Shown here: positions 18,214-28,648 of the stretch, in pieces | How positions within the stretch are numbered: the first letter of the stretch is position 1 | Layout of the letters: every line of letters starts with the position of its first letter | From: an uncultured bacterium | GTDB taxonomy: Bacteria; Cyanobacteriota; Vampirovibrionia; Gastranaerophilales; Gastranaerophilaceae | NCBI GenBank assembly: GCA_902791985.1 | Contig: CADAYD010000014.1 | Location: forward strand, 1-64,000 | Reading direction: 5' to 3' | Length of the DNA: 64,000 nucleotides | Made by a program: the position numbers and the translations under genes | Notes under the pieces: model-generated | What the model saw: the letters and a program-made list of their open reading frames with translations, nothing else | Told to the model about the DNA's origin: nothing | The model's database searches: none

Positions 18214-18795
18214 TTATGCCTTTAAGTCAACTTTAGCCGGTTCTTGTTTGGAAGGTTGCTGTTTTGGTTCGCCAAAGCCGAAAGTTTTTAATACAGGACG
18301 AATAAACGGTCTTGAAATCAATGGCGATAAAATTGACAAACCTAAAATTGAGCCCGCAATAGAAGTAATCTCTATCATACCTTTTGCAAGGTTTTCGTCT
18401 AAATCTTCAAGTTTATAATTTTTGCCGTTTGCTGAGTTTATTTCACCAAGTTTTGAAATTTTTTCATCCTGAGAAAGTTTGCGGAATTTATTGAAATCAT
18501 CCGATTTTTTAAACACATTAAATACCGCTTCGTCTTTAAACATTTTTCTTGCAATGGCAAATGAGCCTTTTTTAAATATAGGAATAACAACTCCTAAAGA
18601 TATTCCTAAACAGGTCAATTGATACAAAAATTCTTTCATTGAAGAATATTTTTTTGTATTTTTGTCTATAGAATTATCGAGTAAAATAAACCCCGGACGA
18701 CCTATGGCTTTTAAGCCTGTTTCAATTGCTACCTGTGCCTGAGTTGTTTGAGTAATATTATAAATAGTCGGGTTTGTCAAAATAGGAGGAATCAT
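18214..18795 (-). CDS. Membrane-associated protein of unknown function (paralog of the next gene)
   Basis: A 193-residue protein not matching a family I know. It has a hydrophobic segment (about 57-75) and another near the C-terminus (about 140-160), and a Pro/Gln/Lys-rich tail. The arrangement RPGFILLDN, then KKYSSMKEF, then a hydrophobic stretch, parallels GIFKPISSLTD and RKYAALREF in the upstream gene, suggesting ancient duplication. Its ATG overlaps the stop of that gene (ATGA), and its own AGGAGG site lies within the upstream coding end, so the pair is coupled. Confidence 0.7.
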   Translation of the reverse strand: MIPPILTNPTIYNITQTTQAQVAIETGLKAIGRPGFILLDNSIDKNTKKYSSMKEFLYQLTCLGISLGVVIPIFKKGSFAIARKMFKDEAVFNVFKKSDDFNKFRKLSQDEKISKLGEINSANGKNYKLEDLDENLAKGMIEITSIAGSILGLSILSPLISRPFIRPVLKTFGFGEPKQQPSKQEPAKVDLKA

Positions 18796-19340
18796 ATTTT
18801 CAGACCTCCTTTATTGATGAATGTATTCATGTTTGGACGGTAAATGTTTCCGCTGAATTTGGTTTCAATATCTGTGTGTACCTGAACATCAGGTCCTTTT
18901 GAAGTTATATCAAGTTTAGAAGGAGCATTTTGTGTGGATTTATGTTTGCCTAATGCTTCATCTAATAACCACAATGCTCCTGAGCATACGGCAGGAATGA
19001 CAAGAAATGCTGCAATACAAACACCCAAAAACATCATATTTGCTCTTGCCATTGCTTTCTTTTCCGGATTATCTTTGAATAACTTTGCTCCAAGCGCTGC
19101 GGCTCCGACACCGCAACTCCAATATGTAGGTACTGCAACACATTCGGTCGCAAATTCTCTTAATGCTGCATATTTGCGTGCTTCAGGTTTTTCCTTTTTA
19201 TCAGTTAATGAAGAAATTGGTTTAAAAATCCCATTTGCTGTGGCTATTGCCATGACAGTATAAATCGGCTTGTTATTTTTTCCGACCGAGACCAAAATTT
19301 TTTTTGCTGTATTTGCTATTTTTCCTGCAAAATCTGCCAT
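18792..19340 (-). CDS. Membrane protein of unknown function
   Basis: A 182-residue protein with AGGG-type ribosome site. Hydrophobic segments near 22-38, 75-95 and 108-130 indicate two to three membrane spans; the C-terminus ends in a polar segment. First gene of a coupled pair with the paralog at 18214, with which it shares the KY-hydrophobic-(K/R)EF pattern. No signal peptide or catalytic motif. Small paired membrane proteins of this kind seem lineage-specific; function is unknown. Confidence 0.7.
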   Translation of the reverse strand: MADFAGKIANTAKKILVSVGKNNKPIYTVMAIATANGIFKPISSLTDKKEKPEARKYAALREFATECVAVPTYWSCGVGAAALGAKLFKDNPEKKAMARANMMFLGVCIAAFLVIPAVCSGALWLLDEALGKHKSTQNAPSKLDITSKGPDVQVHTDIETKFSGNIYRPNMNTFINKGGLKI

Positions 19341-19508
19341 TTTATCCCTGCTATTTTATGCACATAATTAATGTAAAATTTACACCGATGTTTATTATAA
19401 CAACAAAAAATTTTTTTTTGAACAGTAATTAAACAAAGAAATGTAAAAAATATTTAAAATTTTATGTTTCTATTGTATAATTTTGCTAAAAAGGACTATG
19501 GGGTAATT

Positions 19509-22500
19509 ATGAAAAATAAGAAAATAGGGATTTTTGTTTTAGTAGCTTTATTAAGTTTATCAAATGTTGTCATGGCAAGCGATAGTGTAGACTATTCTTT
19601 AACTCAGGAGGTATCTTCTGAGAGAATTAAGGCTAATAAAGACACTTTATTAAAAGTGCAAGATGCTATCGATGCAAAAGATTTTCAAACGGCAATAACT
19701 TTATTAACCGGATATATCAATGAAAAGCCCAAAAGATATGATGCATATAAGTTAAGAGGAGATGCTTATTATGCAATAAGACGTTATGATTTGGCGCAGG
19801 AAGATTTTCAAACGGCTGTAAATTTGAAATCTGCCGATGATAAATTATTGACTAATACAAAATATGTGACTGCGATAGTTCTCGGTGCCGATAAAAATGA
19901 ACAGCTCCAAAATGCTGAGCTGGGCGAATTATATGGAGCATTGATGTATGCTCAAAAGGCTCAGAATAATTCGGATTATCTGAATTCTTATGAAAAAGCT
20001 GTCAAATATAATTCTCATATTTATTTGCCGCAGCCGAATAAAAATGACATTAACAAAATTAATTGTCCGCAAAAATACGGTAAAATCCTAAATCCAAAAG
20101 GAATTGACGAAAAAATTTACGGAGCAATAAGCGATATAGAAAATGCTAACTATAATGAAGCATTGTATAAATTGCAATCTGTAACCTCAGAGTATCCGGA
20201 CTATTATTTAGGGTACTATCTTACCGGTGTTGCTTTGTCAGAGCTGGAAAAAGATGATGATGCAATACAATCTTTTGAAAAAGCCGCAGCGTTAAATCCT
20301 TTCGATTTTGAATCTTATGCAAGTTTAGGACAAATTTATTATTCAAAAGCAGAAACAACGTTTTCACAGGATGATGCAAGAAAATCCGTTGATTATTTTC
20401 ATAAGGCATTGAGGTTGAATGAAAATTGTCCGACATATTATTTTTATATTGGCATGAACGAACTTCAATCAGGCAATACAAATGTTGCCATAGCTAATTT
20501 TGATAAGGCAATAAAAATCAATCCAAATGATTATAACAGTATTTATTACAAATCAATAGCTCAATATATTAATGGGAAATATCAAGATGTTGTAGATAGT
20601 ACTACTAAACTTTTGTATAGGCATGTTTCAAATTATAATTCTGTTTTATATTTAAGAGCACTTGCTTATACAAAATTAAATCAACCGGAAAAGGCTCTCC
20701 AAGATTTGGATTCGATTGAAAATAATATAGAAGATATTTACAATTCCGATATTAAAAAAACAACTCCGAGAGAAAAAAGTTTAGAAACATATATTCATTA
20801 TCTTAAAGCGCAGATAGAACATTCAAAAGGTGCAGGTGCCGCATCTGACAATTCTAAAGCTTATGTAAACCCGATTATTAATCGTCTTGATAATGCGAAA
20901 AAAGCAATTGCCCCTTATGAAAAATCTTTGCAAGGCAATGAAATTTCTCTAAATGATTATACAAAATTTGAAAGTTTTTATTCCACTTCACTCCCGAAAT
21001 TGCTTGAGTCAGGGGCAATAATAACATATGAGGATATTGATAATCAATATGATTATATAAGGACAACTTTTGATGATTTAGGTATAAGTTTCCTTTATAC
21101 AAATCCTGATTATAAAATGACGACGATTAAGGATTACCCGTATAAAAAATATTCGTCAAAATTGTCAGCCCAAGATAGGCAAACTCTTTTGACACGTCCT
21201 TATTCAGATGTTAAAAATGTTGAATTGGCACAAGAACAAGATATTTTGCGAAAATCAACTCCTCAGTCTGAATTAATTATGCAGGAAGGTCAACAATCAC
21301 TGGCTCAGATGCTTGCTTCAAATGTAGTTGAAGAAAATCAAAGAATTACATCAAAGCAATTATCTTCCAGACCGGCAATTGAAGATACAAAATTAAAAGA
21401 GGATTTATCTAAAGCTGAATTTAAGCCTGAGACTCCTGATGCCGAAAAAATTAATACCTCAAAAAATATAGCATCCGGTGAGATTCATGAAAGCCAAACT
21501 CCGGCTGTAAGTTCAGAAAATAATAAAAAGTTGAATGATATTTTAACTGAAGAAAAATCTATTCTTAATAAACCTGTAATCAGACCTGAAACAAATATTG
21601 AAACAACTCAGGGCGGTAATTTGAAAATTTCCGTAAAAAACCCTGTTCCATCTTCGGATATAGAGATTAAAACGGCAGAAAAACCTTTAGTTACTTTAGC
21701 AAATGATGCTAGTGAAAAAGTTGCAAATGTTGTTTCAAAATCTGACTCTGCCCTTGAACCAATGGTATTTAAGGCAGAAAAAATCGAACAAACGGGAGAT
21801 ATTGAAATAAAATATTCTCAGCCAAAAACAGCTGATAATTTGGTTAATCAGCCTAAACGGAATATTTTAGCTGCAAGAAATTCTATGAATGATGCTTTGA
21901 CAACATTATCTTCAGATACAGAAAAATTAAGTGATACGGCTATTTCTTCTGTGGAAAATGAAACAGAAGAAACTAATTATAATCAATCTGAAATTTGGAA
22001 ATACCAAAGACCGGATGCAATGAGAGATATGGAGCATGAGCTTCAGGATATAATTGATAAAAATCAACCGATAATAAAAGTTCCAAAGGAAATTGTAGAA
22101 AAACATGCTAAAATAGAGACCGAGGAATTGGCTTCAAAAAATGCACAAATACCTTTTGTTATTGATGATATAAACGATATTGTTGAACTTGATACAAATA
22201 ATTTGAGTCAAAAGATAAATAATAATGAGAGTGATTTGTTTACACATAGTACAGTTTTTGGACCAAATGTTCAGAAGGATGTATTACCGCCTGTAACATT
22301 ACCGGAAGAACCTTTTATACCTGAAGTTCCGAAATCAAAACTTCAAAATGCACAGGAAAGTGCTGTTGAAACTGTAGCGACAGCTTCCGAAATAGAAAAG
22401 AAAGTGCAAAATACCGCACAGCAAGTAGTTGTACCTGAAATAAGAACAAATAGTGAAAAGGTTGTAACCGATGCAGCAGAAGATATTGCAGAAGGTATCA

Positions 22501-23372
22501 CAGAGCAAAAATCTATAGTTTCAGAGGAGACAGAAAATATATCTGAAATTATGGATAAGGTTATTGCTCAAGATGAAATGAAGGAAGAATTTACTCAAAT
22601 AGCAGATACTACAGTGGTCAGACCTGTATCCGAAGATGTAGCTGTTGTTGAATCGGCTCAAATGACAAAACGCAGGTTAAAAGAAGAAGCAAAGCTGGCA
22701 AAGGCTCAAGCAAAACGTGAAAAAGCCGAAGTTAAGGCTATTGTTAAAGCCGAAAAATTAAGGTTAAAAGAGGAAGCAAAACTTAAAAAACAGCAAGATA
22801 AATTAATTTCTGATGCTCAAAAAACTTTATTGAAAGAACAAAAAGCGCAAATTAAAGAAGAAAAACAAAAATTAAAAGAAGAAGTAAAACAGGTAAAAGA
22901 ACAGCTTCAAGAAGAAAAGAAACTTGCAAAAGCACAGGGGCAAAATGTAAAAGAAACAAAACAATCTTGGTTGAAATCAAAGATTGCTAATTTGCACAAA
23001 AAGCAGTCAGAAGCGGATAAGATTGTAAAAGAGCAAGAAAAGCAGGCTAAAAAACTCGCTAAGGCTCAGGCAAAACTTGCTGAACAAAAAGATGAAACAA
23101 AAATTCAGCGTTTAAAAGCAAGACTTGCACAATCAAAAAATAATGCTTTGACAAAAGAAGAAAAGTTAGCCCAAAAAGCGCAATTAAAAGCTGAGCGTGC
23201 GGCTGCGAGGGAACAATACAAAGCAAAACAGGCAGCGAAAAAAGCCGCACAAAAAGCTGCCAAAGAACAAGCCAAGGCAGAAAAAGCCGTTAATAATACT
23301 GTTAAATCAGAAAATAAAAAATTAAACGTAAAAAATATTTTTTCTAAAATGAAATTTTGGAAGAAAAAATAA
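19509..23372 (+). CDS. Giant exported TPR protein with Lys/Ala-rich coiled-coil tail
   Basis: About 1287 residues. The ATG at 19509, with GGGG nearby, yields a clean signal peptide ending VVMAS; an upstream in-frame ATG at 19464 would add a poor leader. TPR repeats fill about 35-130 and 200-420 (for example YPDYYLGYYLTGVALSELEK). A long acidic, disordered middle follows, then from about 1040 a nearly continuous Lys/Ala/Glu/Gln helix (KEEAKLAKAQAKREKAEVKA) resembling a long single helix or coiled coil. It ends NIFSKMKFWKKK. It is probably an envelope scaffold. The gene is monocistronic and faces the small-protein genes that follow. Confidence 0.85.
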   Translation: MKNKKIGIFVLVALLSLSNVVMASDSVDYSLTQEVSSERIKANKDTLLKVQDAIDAKDFQTAITLLTGYINEKPKRYDAYKLRGDAYYAIRRYDLAQEDFQTAVNLKSADDKLLTNTKYVTAIVLGADKNEQLQNAELGELYGALMYAQKAQNNSDYLNSYEKAVKYNSHIYLPQPNKNDINKINCPQKYGKILNPKGIDEKIYGAISDIENANYNEALYKLQSVTSEYPDYYLGYYLTGVALSELEKDDDAIQSFEKAAALNPFDFESYASLGQIYYSKAETTFSQDDARKSVDYFHKALRLNENCPTYYFYIGMNELQSGNTNVAIANFDKAIKINPNDYNSIYYKSIAQYINGKYQDVVDSTTKLLYRHVSNYNSVLYLRALAYTKLNQPEKALQDLDSIENNIEDIYNSDIKKTTPREKSLETYIHYLKAQIEHSKGAGAASDNSKAYVNPIINRLDNAKKAIAPYEKSLQGNEISLNDYTKFESFYSTSLPKLLESGAIITYEDIDNQYDYIRTTFDDLGISFLYTNPDYKMTTIKDYPYKKYSSKLSAQDRQTLLTRPYSDVKNVELAQEQDILRKSTPQSELIMQEGQQSLAQMLASNVVEENQRITSKQLSSRPAIEDTKLKEDLSKAEFKPETPDAEKINTSKNIASGEIHESQTPAVSSENNKKLNDILTEEKSILNKPVIRPETNIETTQGGNLKISVKNPVPSSDIEIKTAEKPLVTLANDASEKVANVVSKSDSALEPMVFKAEKIEQTGDIEIKYSQPKTADNLVNQPKRNILAARNSMNDALTTLSSDTEKLSDTAISSVENETEETNYNQSEIWKYQRPDAMRDMEHELQDIIDKNQPIIKVPKEIVEKHAKIETEELASKNAQIPFVIDDINDIVELDTNNLSQKINNNESDLFTHSTVFGPNVQKDVLPPVTLPEEPFIPEVPKSKLQNAQESAVETVATASEIEKKVQNTAQQVVVPEIRTNSEKVVTDAAEDIAEGITEQKSIVSEETENISEIMDKVIAQDEMKEEFTQIADTTVVRPVSEDVAVVESAQMTKRRLKEEAKLAKAQAKREKAEVKAIVKAEKLRLKEEAKLKKQQDKLISDAQKTLLKEQKAQIKEEKQKLKEEVKQVKEQLQEEKKLAKAQGQNVKETKQSWLKSKIANLHKKQSEADKIVKEQEKQAKKLAKAQAKLAEQKDETKIQRLKARLAQSKNNALTKEEKLAQKAQLKAERAAAREQYKAKQAAKKAAQKAAKEQAKAEKAVNNTVKSENKKLNVKNIFSKMKFWKKK

Positions 23373-23469
23373 ATAACAATATAGAATAATAAGAAAAATT
23401 AATATAATTTTACTGTTACTAGCAAAAAACTTTTTTAGGTGTTTTTTATGCTTTTAAAGGAGTATAAAT

Positions 23470-23838
23470 ATGCAAGTAAATTTAAATACACAAAACAAGC
23501 AATCTTTCACTGCATTTGTAACGTGTGGCGGTGCAGAACAAAATCTTAGAAAAGTATTAAAACCTAAGGATTGGGAAAAATTTAATACAATTGTTGATTC
23601 TCAATTCGCCAATTCGGTAAAAATTCATTTGTTTGGAAAAGATGGAGATAAATTCTATGCAAAATTAATTCCTCCTACTGATTATGTGAAATCAAAAACT
23701 ATGCAGCAATTGCCGTTCTTTGAGTCCGCAATAAGTTTTTTTAATCGTGTTGCAAAAAAGGCAGATGCTATGGAAAAAGAAGTTGATGCATTACCGGATT
23801 TTGATATAGATAAAATACTTGAAAAAACTAAATTATAA
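23470..23838 (+). CDS. Small protein of unknown function, tandem paralog 1
   Basis: A 122-residue protein with AAGGAG ribosome site. It aligns by eye with the next protein: SFTAFVTCGG, then WEKFNTIVDSQ, then VKIHLFGKDGDKFYAKL. There is no signal peptide or membrane segment; a mixed alpha/beta fold with a C-terminal helix is likely. It lies 9 bases upstream of its paralog. I recognise no family; such proteins may be lineage-specific. Confidence 0.75.
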   Translation: MQVNLNTQNKQSFTAFVTCGGAEQNLRKVLKPKDWEKFNTIVDSQFANSVKIHLFGKDGDKFYAKLIPPTDYVKSKTMQQLPFFESAISFFNRVAKKADAMEKEVDALPDFDIDKILEKTKL

Positions 23839-23847
23839 AGGTGGTTT

Positions 23848-24159
23848 ATGAATATTCAGAAAACAGATAATACAAATTTTGGTATGGCAGTTACATGTAA
23901 ATCAGGTTATTCAAAACTTAAAGGCTACATGTTTGAAAGATTAAATGACAAACAGTATGTAAAATTTGATGCTATAATTCAAGCGCAAAAAACAAATCCT
24001 GTGGATGTTTTTATTTCTGTTGTCGAGAAAAATGGCAAGAAAAAACTTGAAGTTGAAGTTGGTTCAAAAGTTTTTAAGGAAAATATATTTCAATCAGGAT
24101 TGAAAGCATTTAAAAAAGCTGTAAAATATGCAAATAAATTATATTCTTCACAATCATAA
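23848..24159 (+). CDS. Small protein of unknown function, tandem paralog 2
   Basis: A 103-residue protein with an AAAGGTGG site. Shared features with the previous gene are NFGMAVTCKS, YVKFDAIIQAQ and VDVFISVVEKNGKKKLEVEV, followed by a basic C-terminal helix (LKAFKKAVKYANKL). The two genes form an operon ending in the strong terminator at 24177. Function unknown. Confidence 0.75.
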   Translation: MNIQKTDNTNFGMAVTCKSGYSKLKGYMFERLNDKQYVKFDAIIQAQKTNPVDVFISVVEKNGKKKLEVEVGSKVFKENIFQSGLKAFKKAVKYANKLYSSQS

Positions 24160-24176
24160 AATTAATGAATTTTATT

Positions 24177-24207
24177 AAAAAGGATACTTGTTAAAAGTAT
24201 CCTTTTT
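24177..24207. terminator. Bidirectional terminator between convergent operons
   Basis: A 13-bp stem AAAAAGGATACTT with AAGTATCCTTTTT and a 5-base loop, placed between the small-protein operon and convergent serS. Confidence 0.9.
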
Positions 24208-24210
24208 ATT

Positions 24211-25476
24211 TTATATCTTATCAAAACCTGTATATTTTCTAAGGACTTCAGGAATTATAATAGTTCCGTCTGCTTGTTGGAAGTTCTCAATTATTGCTGC
24301 AAATGTTCTTCCGACAGCAAGACCTGAACCGTTTATTGTATGTATAAAACGTGTCTTGCCGGTTGCTTTTTCTTTGTAGCGTATGTTTGCTCTGCGAGCC
24401 TGATAGTCGCCAAAATTAGAACAGCTTGAAATTTCTTTGTAAGTATTATAAGACGGTAGCCAAACTTCTAAATCCCAACATTTATTCGCGCTAAAACCTA
24501 TATCTGCTGTACATAATGCGACACGTCTATATGGTAAGCCCAATAATTGTAACATTCTTTCAGCATCTTGAGTCAATTTTTCGTGTTCTGCCGGAGAATT
24601 TTCAGGAGTGGTATATTTAACCATTTCAACTTTATTAAATTGGTGAACTCTGATTAAACCTCGAGTGTCCTTACCTGCAGAACCCGCTTCACGCCTAAAA
24701 CACGGGGTATAGGCTGTCATGTATTTTGGTAAATCGTCTTCTGATAAAATTTCACCAGAATAAATGTTTGTAACTGGAACTTCAGCAGTCGGAATAAGAT
24801 ACAAATCTTCTTCTTCACACTTATACATATCCTCTTTGAATTTCGGAAGTTGTCCTGTACCGGTCATTGTTGCGCCGTTTGCCATAAATGGTGGCAAAAT
24901 TTCTTCATAACCTTCATTTTCAGTATGCTGGTCAAGGAAAAAGTTTATTATGGCACGTTCTAACTTAGCACCTTTACCTCTATATAGTGTAAATCTTGAC
25001 TGTGAAATTTTTACTCCGCGTTCAAAATCGACAAGTCCTTTTTCTTCGCACAAATCCCAGTGCGCTTTTGGTTCAAAATCAAATTTTGTTGGTTCACCCC
25101 AAGTGTGAACAACTACATTATCATCCTCAGATTCGCCGATTGGAGTTGTTTCGTCGGGAATATTAGGGATATGAAGAAGAACATTACGCTGTTTTGAATC
25201 AAGTTCGTTTTGTTTTTCTTCAAGCGATTTTATTTCGTCGCCTAAAACGCGAACTTCTTCTTGGATAGAATCTGTGTTTTCTCCGTTTTTCTTCATCATA
25301 CCGATTTTTTGGGATTCGTTTTTGCGTTTTGCACGTAATTCATCGGCTTGAGTTTGAATTTTACGTCGTTCTTCGTCAATCTGCAACACTTCATCGATTG
25401 ACCATTGTGAATTTCTTCTTTTGAGAAGTTCATTTATTTTTTCAGGGTTTTCCCTAATCAATTTAATATCTAACAT
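24211..25476 (-). CDS. serS: Seryl-tRNA synthetase
   Basis: A 421-residue protein of normal length for bacterial SerRS. It has the N-terminal long coiled-coil arm (about 25-105) that contacts tRNA-Ser. The class II core contains motif 2 ([22 protein letters not shown], written here as landmarks near 255-275) and motif 3 ([19 protein letters not shown] near 385-403). It charges tRNA-Ser with serine, also the first step for selenocysteine. AGAGGG precedes the ATG. Monocistronic. Confidence 0.98.
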   Translation of the reverse strand: MLDIKLIRENPEKINELLKRRNSQWSIDEVLQIDEERRKIQTQADELRAKRKNESQKIGMMKKNGENTDSIQEEVRVLGDEIKSLEEKQNELDSKQRNVLLHIPNIPDETTPIGESEDDNVVVHTWGEPTKFDFEPKAHWDLCEEKGLVDFERGVKISQSRFTLYRGKGAKLERAIINFFLDQHTENEGYEEILPPFMANGATMTGTGQLPKFKEDMYKCEEEDLYLIPTAEVPVTNIYSGEILSEDDLPKYMTAYTPCFRREAGSAGKDTRGLIRVHQFNKVEMVKYTTPENSPAEHEKLTQDAERMLQLLGLPYRRVALCTADIGFSANKCWDLEVWLPSYNTYKEISSCSNFGDYQARRANIRYKEKATGKTRFIHTINGSGLAVGRTFAAIIENFQQADGTIIIPEVLRKYTGFDKI

Positions 25477-25569
25477 ATTTCCCTCTTTTCTATTAATATT
25501 TCGTAATTCAATAATATTCTAAAAATATTTACTAATCAAGAACAATATTGTTTTAGACGGTTTTTTGTA

Positions 25570-25575
25570 TATAAT
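25570..25575 (+). promoter_or_regulatory. -10 element next to the lepA start
   Basis: TATAAT ends only 6 bases before the lepA ATG at 25582, so transcription would begin at about the start codon. No ribosome site lies between. A weak -35 (TTGTTT, 25548-25553) sits 16 bases upstream. A leaderless mRNA is inferred. Confidence 0.5.
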
Positions 25576-25581
25576 CGAATT

Positions 25582-27384
25582 ATGGCACTACGAGAAAATG
25601 TAAGAAATTTTTGTATAATAGCACATATTGATCACGGAAAATCAACACTGGCTGACCGGCTTTTAGAAAAAACCGGTACGGTGTCTCAGCGTGATATGCA
25701 GGAACAACTGTTAGACTCAATGGATATTGAGCGTGAACGTGGTATTACAATTAAACTCAATGCCGCAAGAATGAATTATAAAGCACATGACGGTAAAGAG
25801 TATGAACTCAATCTTATTGATACCCCAGGACACGTTGATTTCTCTTATGAAGTTTCACGCTCACTTGCAGCTTGCGAAGGTGCATTGCTTATTGTAGATG
25901 CTACACAAGGTGTTGAAGCACAAACTTTAGCCAATGTTTATCTTGCTATTGAACAAAATCTTGAAATTATACCTGTAATTAATAAGATTGACTTGCCTTC
26001 TGCCGATGTTGAAAAAGTTAAAAAGGAAATTGAGGAAATTTTAGGGCTTGATACCTCAATTGCAATTCCGGTCAGCGCAAAGACAGGTGAAGGTATTGAA
26101 GATGTCCTTGAGGCTATTGTTGATTATGTGCCTGCCCCCGAAGATAATACAGATAAGCCTTTGCGTGCATTGATTTTTGACAGTGTATATGACCAGTATC
26201 TCGGTACGGTTTGCTATTTCAAAGTTGTAGACGGAGTTATGAATGTCGGTGACAAAGTTAAATTTATGGCAACAGGCAAAGAATGTGAAATTGTTGAACT
26301 TGGATATCAAAATCCGCAAAGAATACCTGTTAAACAGTTAAAATGTGGAGATGTCGGATATTTTGCAGGTTCAATAAAAGAACTTACGCGTTTTGTTGGG
26401 GATACTCTCACGACAATAGAAAACCCCGCCAGTGAGCCGTTAGCCGGTTATAAAGAGGCTTTGCCGATGGTATTTTCAGGGCTTTATCCCGTTGATAACG
26501 AAGATTATGCAGATCTGAAAGAGGCTTTGGAAAAACTTAAACTCAATGACAGTTCAATTACTTTTGAGCCGGAAACATCTAACGCATTAGGTTTTGGTTT
26601 CAGGTGCGGTTTTTTGGGAATGCTTCATATGGAAATTATTCAGGAGCGTCTTGAACGAGAATATGACTTGTCTTTGATTACTACAGCGCCGTCGGTTGTA
26701 TATAAAGTACATAAAACAAACGGTGAAGTTTTGGATATTGATAATCCGTCAAATTTGCCGGATGCGCAGTATCGTGATTATATTGAAGAGCCGTATGTTA
26801 AGGTTCAAATTCTTACTCCTAATGATTATGTCGGAACATTAATGGATTTGGCGCAATCTAAAAGGGGTATATTTATTAATATGACATACTTAGACAAAGT
26901 TCGTGTCGATTTAACATACGAAATTCCGCTGAGTGAAGTTATAACAGATTTTTATGACCAATTAAAATCCAGAACAAAAGGGTATGCAAGCATGGATTAT
27001 GAATTCTGCGGGTATAAGCGTTCTAATCTTGTAAAACTTGATATTATGCTCTCAGGTGAAGTTGTCGATGCGCTTTCAGTTATCTGTCATACTGATAGTG
27101 CATACTATATTGGGCAAAAATTGACGGTTAAATTAAAAGAAATTATTCCAAAACAGTTGTTTGAAGTTCCTATTCAGGCCGCAGTGGGTGGCAGAATTAT
27201 TGCAAGAACAAATATTAAAGCGATGCGCAAGAATGTGCTTGCTAAGTGTTATGGTGGTGATATCACCCGTAAACGCAAGCTGCTTGAAAAACAAAAACGC
27301 GGGAAGAAGCGTATGAAATCCGTAGGCAGCGTAGAAATTCCGCAAGAAGCGTTTATGGCAATTTTGAGCTTGGAAGAAGAGTAA
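25582..27384 (+). CDS. lepA: Elongation factor 4 (LepA)
   Basis: A 600-residue translational GTPase of standard length. G1 reads [10 protein letters not shown]2 lies in [10 protein letters not shown]3 is DTPGH and G4 is NKID. The LepA-specific C-terminal domain is intact, ending [20 protein letters not shown]. It binds ribosomes and affects translocation and initiation under stress. Its start codon follows a TATAAT element by only 6 bases, suggesting leaderless translation. Monocistronic. Confidence 0.98.
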   Translation: MALRENVRNFCIIAHIDHGKSTLADRLLEKTGTVSQRDMQEQLLDSMDIERERGITIKLNAARMNYKAHDGKEYELNLIDTPGHVDFSYEVSRSLAACEGALLIVDATQGVEAQTLANVYLAIEQNLEIIPVINKIDLPSADVEKVKKEIEEILGLDTSIAIPVSAKTGEGIEDVLEAIVDYVPAPEDNTDKPLRALIFDSVYDQYLGTVCYFKVVDGVMNVGDKVKFMATGKECEIVELGYQNPQRIPVKQLKCGDVGYFAGSIKELTRFVGDTLTTIENPASEPLAGYKEALPMVFSGLYPVDNEDYADLKEALEKLKLNDSSITFEPETSNALGFGFRCGFLGMLHMEIIQERLEREYDLSLITTAPSVVYKVHKTNGEVLDIDNPSNLPDAQYRDYIEEPYVKVQILTPNDYVGTLMDLAQSKRGIFINMTYLDKVRVDLTYEIPLSEVITDFYDQLKSRTKGYASMDYEFCGYKRSNLVKLDIMLSGEVVDALSVICHTDSAYYIGQKLTVKLKEIIPKQLFEVPIQAAVGGRIIARTNIKAMRKNVLAKCYGGDITRKRKLLEKQKRGKKRMKSVGSVEIPQEAFMAILSLEEE

Positions 27385-27626
27385 AAAAAGGCTATATGGC
27401 GTTAGGACGATAAGACCTTACAATTATTAATTATTTCAATATAGTACTTTTATTACTAATATTAATTGCAAACTTTATTGTTAACATTTGTTAACATTTT
27501 GCTAAAATCATGCAATTTTCGATTTTAAAAATACTTTATATATATACGAGAGATGGAAAATCTATCAATAGGATGAACGATTAAACAAAAATCACGTATA
27601 TGTGAGTACAAAAAGGAGATTGACAA

Positions 27627-28034
27627 ATGGGCGGAACAAATGGCGTAAGCGGAAACGGAAACAATTACAAGATTTCTAATTTTTGGCATAAACCGAGTTT
27701 GCAAGCAGGAAAAACAGGGCAAACATTAGGTTCTACACCAATTAAACTGACATCGAATAATATCACAAGAGAAGCATTAGGATTAATAAATCCATATAAT
27801 AATGCGGATGCATCTATTGCTGATGCAAGGGAAATTGCGTCTAATACGAATGATATTATGGCTCAATTAGGTTATCCGAATTTTAAAGTTGCACCAAAGG
27901 TTGTGTCAAGGATATCTGAGGATGTAAACGGACAAATCGTTTCCGCAATGAATGATGTAGATAATGAAGCTATTGTGGCAAGGGTGGAAAGTCCAGAAGG
28001 ACCTTTTGCAGAATTATTCACAAAACAATCATAA
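27627..28034 (+). CDS. Small protein of unknown function, GPFA family member 1
   Basis: A 135-residue protein with strong AAGGAG site. Polar, Gly/Asn-rich N-terminus; the C-terminal 70 residues (NDIMAQLGYPNFKVAPKVVS, ending IVARVESPEGPFAELFTKQS) match the protein encoded at 28185. No signal peptide or membrane segment. It has its own terminator, and the 5' leader and 3' region hold complementary 9-base segments. I recognise no family; strong expression signals suggest an abundant protein. Confidence 0.8.
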   Translation: MGGTNGVSGNGNNYKISNFWHKPSLQAGKTGQTLGSTPIKLTSNNITREALGLINPYNNADASIADAREIASNTNDIMAQLGYPNFKVAPKVVSRISEDVNGQIVSAMNDVDNEAIVARVESPEGPFAELFTKQS

Positions 28035-28056
28035 AATCTTCTCTCTCACATATTTA

Positions 28057-28085
28057 AAGCCGGTTGAAATTCAGCCGGCTTTTTA
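28057..28085 (+). terminator. Terminator of GPFA gene 1
   Basis: Stem AAGCCGGTTGAA with TTCAGCCGGCTT (one G-T pair), followed by a T run. Confidence 0.9.
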
Positions 28086-28184
28086 ATTTTGTTACAACTT
28101 CTTAACAAACCATGACAAAACCTTAAAGATTATTAAAAACATGCCGATAAGCCTCATGTGAGTAAAATTTAAGGAGACCAAATT

Positions 28185-28604
28185 ATGGCAGTTGAATTTA
28201 ACAGATTCGGAAAGTACAACAACTACAACTTACTTATTGGTCAAGAGGCTGCTAAAAAAGCGCAAGAAGGTCAGAAAGAAGAAGTAAAGGAAGTTGAAAC
28301 ACAAGCAGTTGCATTTAAGGGTTTGGAAGACGAAACAGATTTATTAACTAAAAATGCACAAAATCTTTATGGGGTAAAAGTTGCAAAATTTACCTCTCAA
28401 GATAGTGATATTGCTGACAAGACAAATGCTATTCTTGCAGGATTAGGGTTTAACTATAAAGTTACACCATCTCAAGTGGCAAGTGTTGCAAACGGATTAA
28501 ATGAAGTTGTCTTACCCGGATTAAAATCGGTTGAGGACAGTTCGGTAGCAGCACGTATTGCAGATCCGAACGGGCCGTTTGCCGATTTGTTCGTACAAGA
28601 GTAG
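28185..28604 (+). CDS. Small protein of unknown function, GPFA family member 2
   Basis: A 139-residue protein with AAGGAG site. The C-terminal half (TNAILAGLGFNYKVTPSQVA, ending SSVAARIADPNGPFADLFVQ) is clearly paralogous to the gene at 27627, while the Lys/Glu/Gln-rich N-terminus differs. No export signal. Separately terminated, it is not simply an operon partner. The 5' leader and 3' region again hold a complementary pair (28157-28166 with 28630-28639). Function unknown. Confidence 0.8.
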   Translation: MAVEFNRFGKYNNYNLLIGQEAAKKAQEGQKEEVKEVETQAVAFKGLEDETDLLTKNAQNLYGVKVAKFTSQDSDIADKTNAILAGLGFNYKVTPSQVASVANGLNEVVLPGLKSVEDSSVAARIADPNGPFADLFVQE

Positions 28605-28648
28605 AAATAGTAAAAACTTATAATATATATTTACTCACACACTTTTTT

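Noticed and set aside
27385-27626. A small RNA between lepA and the GPFA gene 1
   Set aside because: Only AT-rich leader sequence with TTGTTAACATTTTGC-like repeats was seen; no terminator or conserved fold supports a separate RNA.
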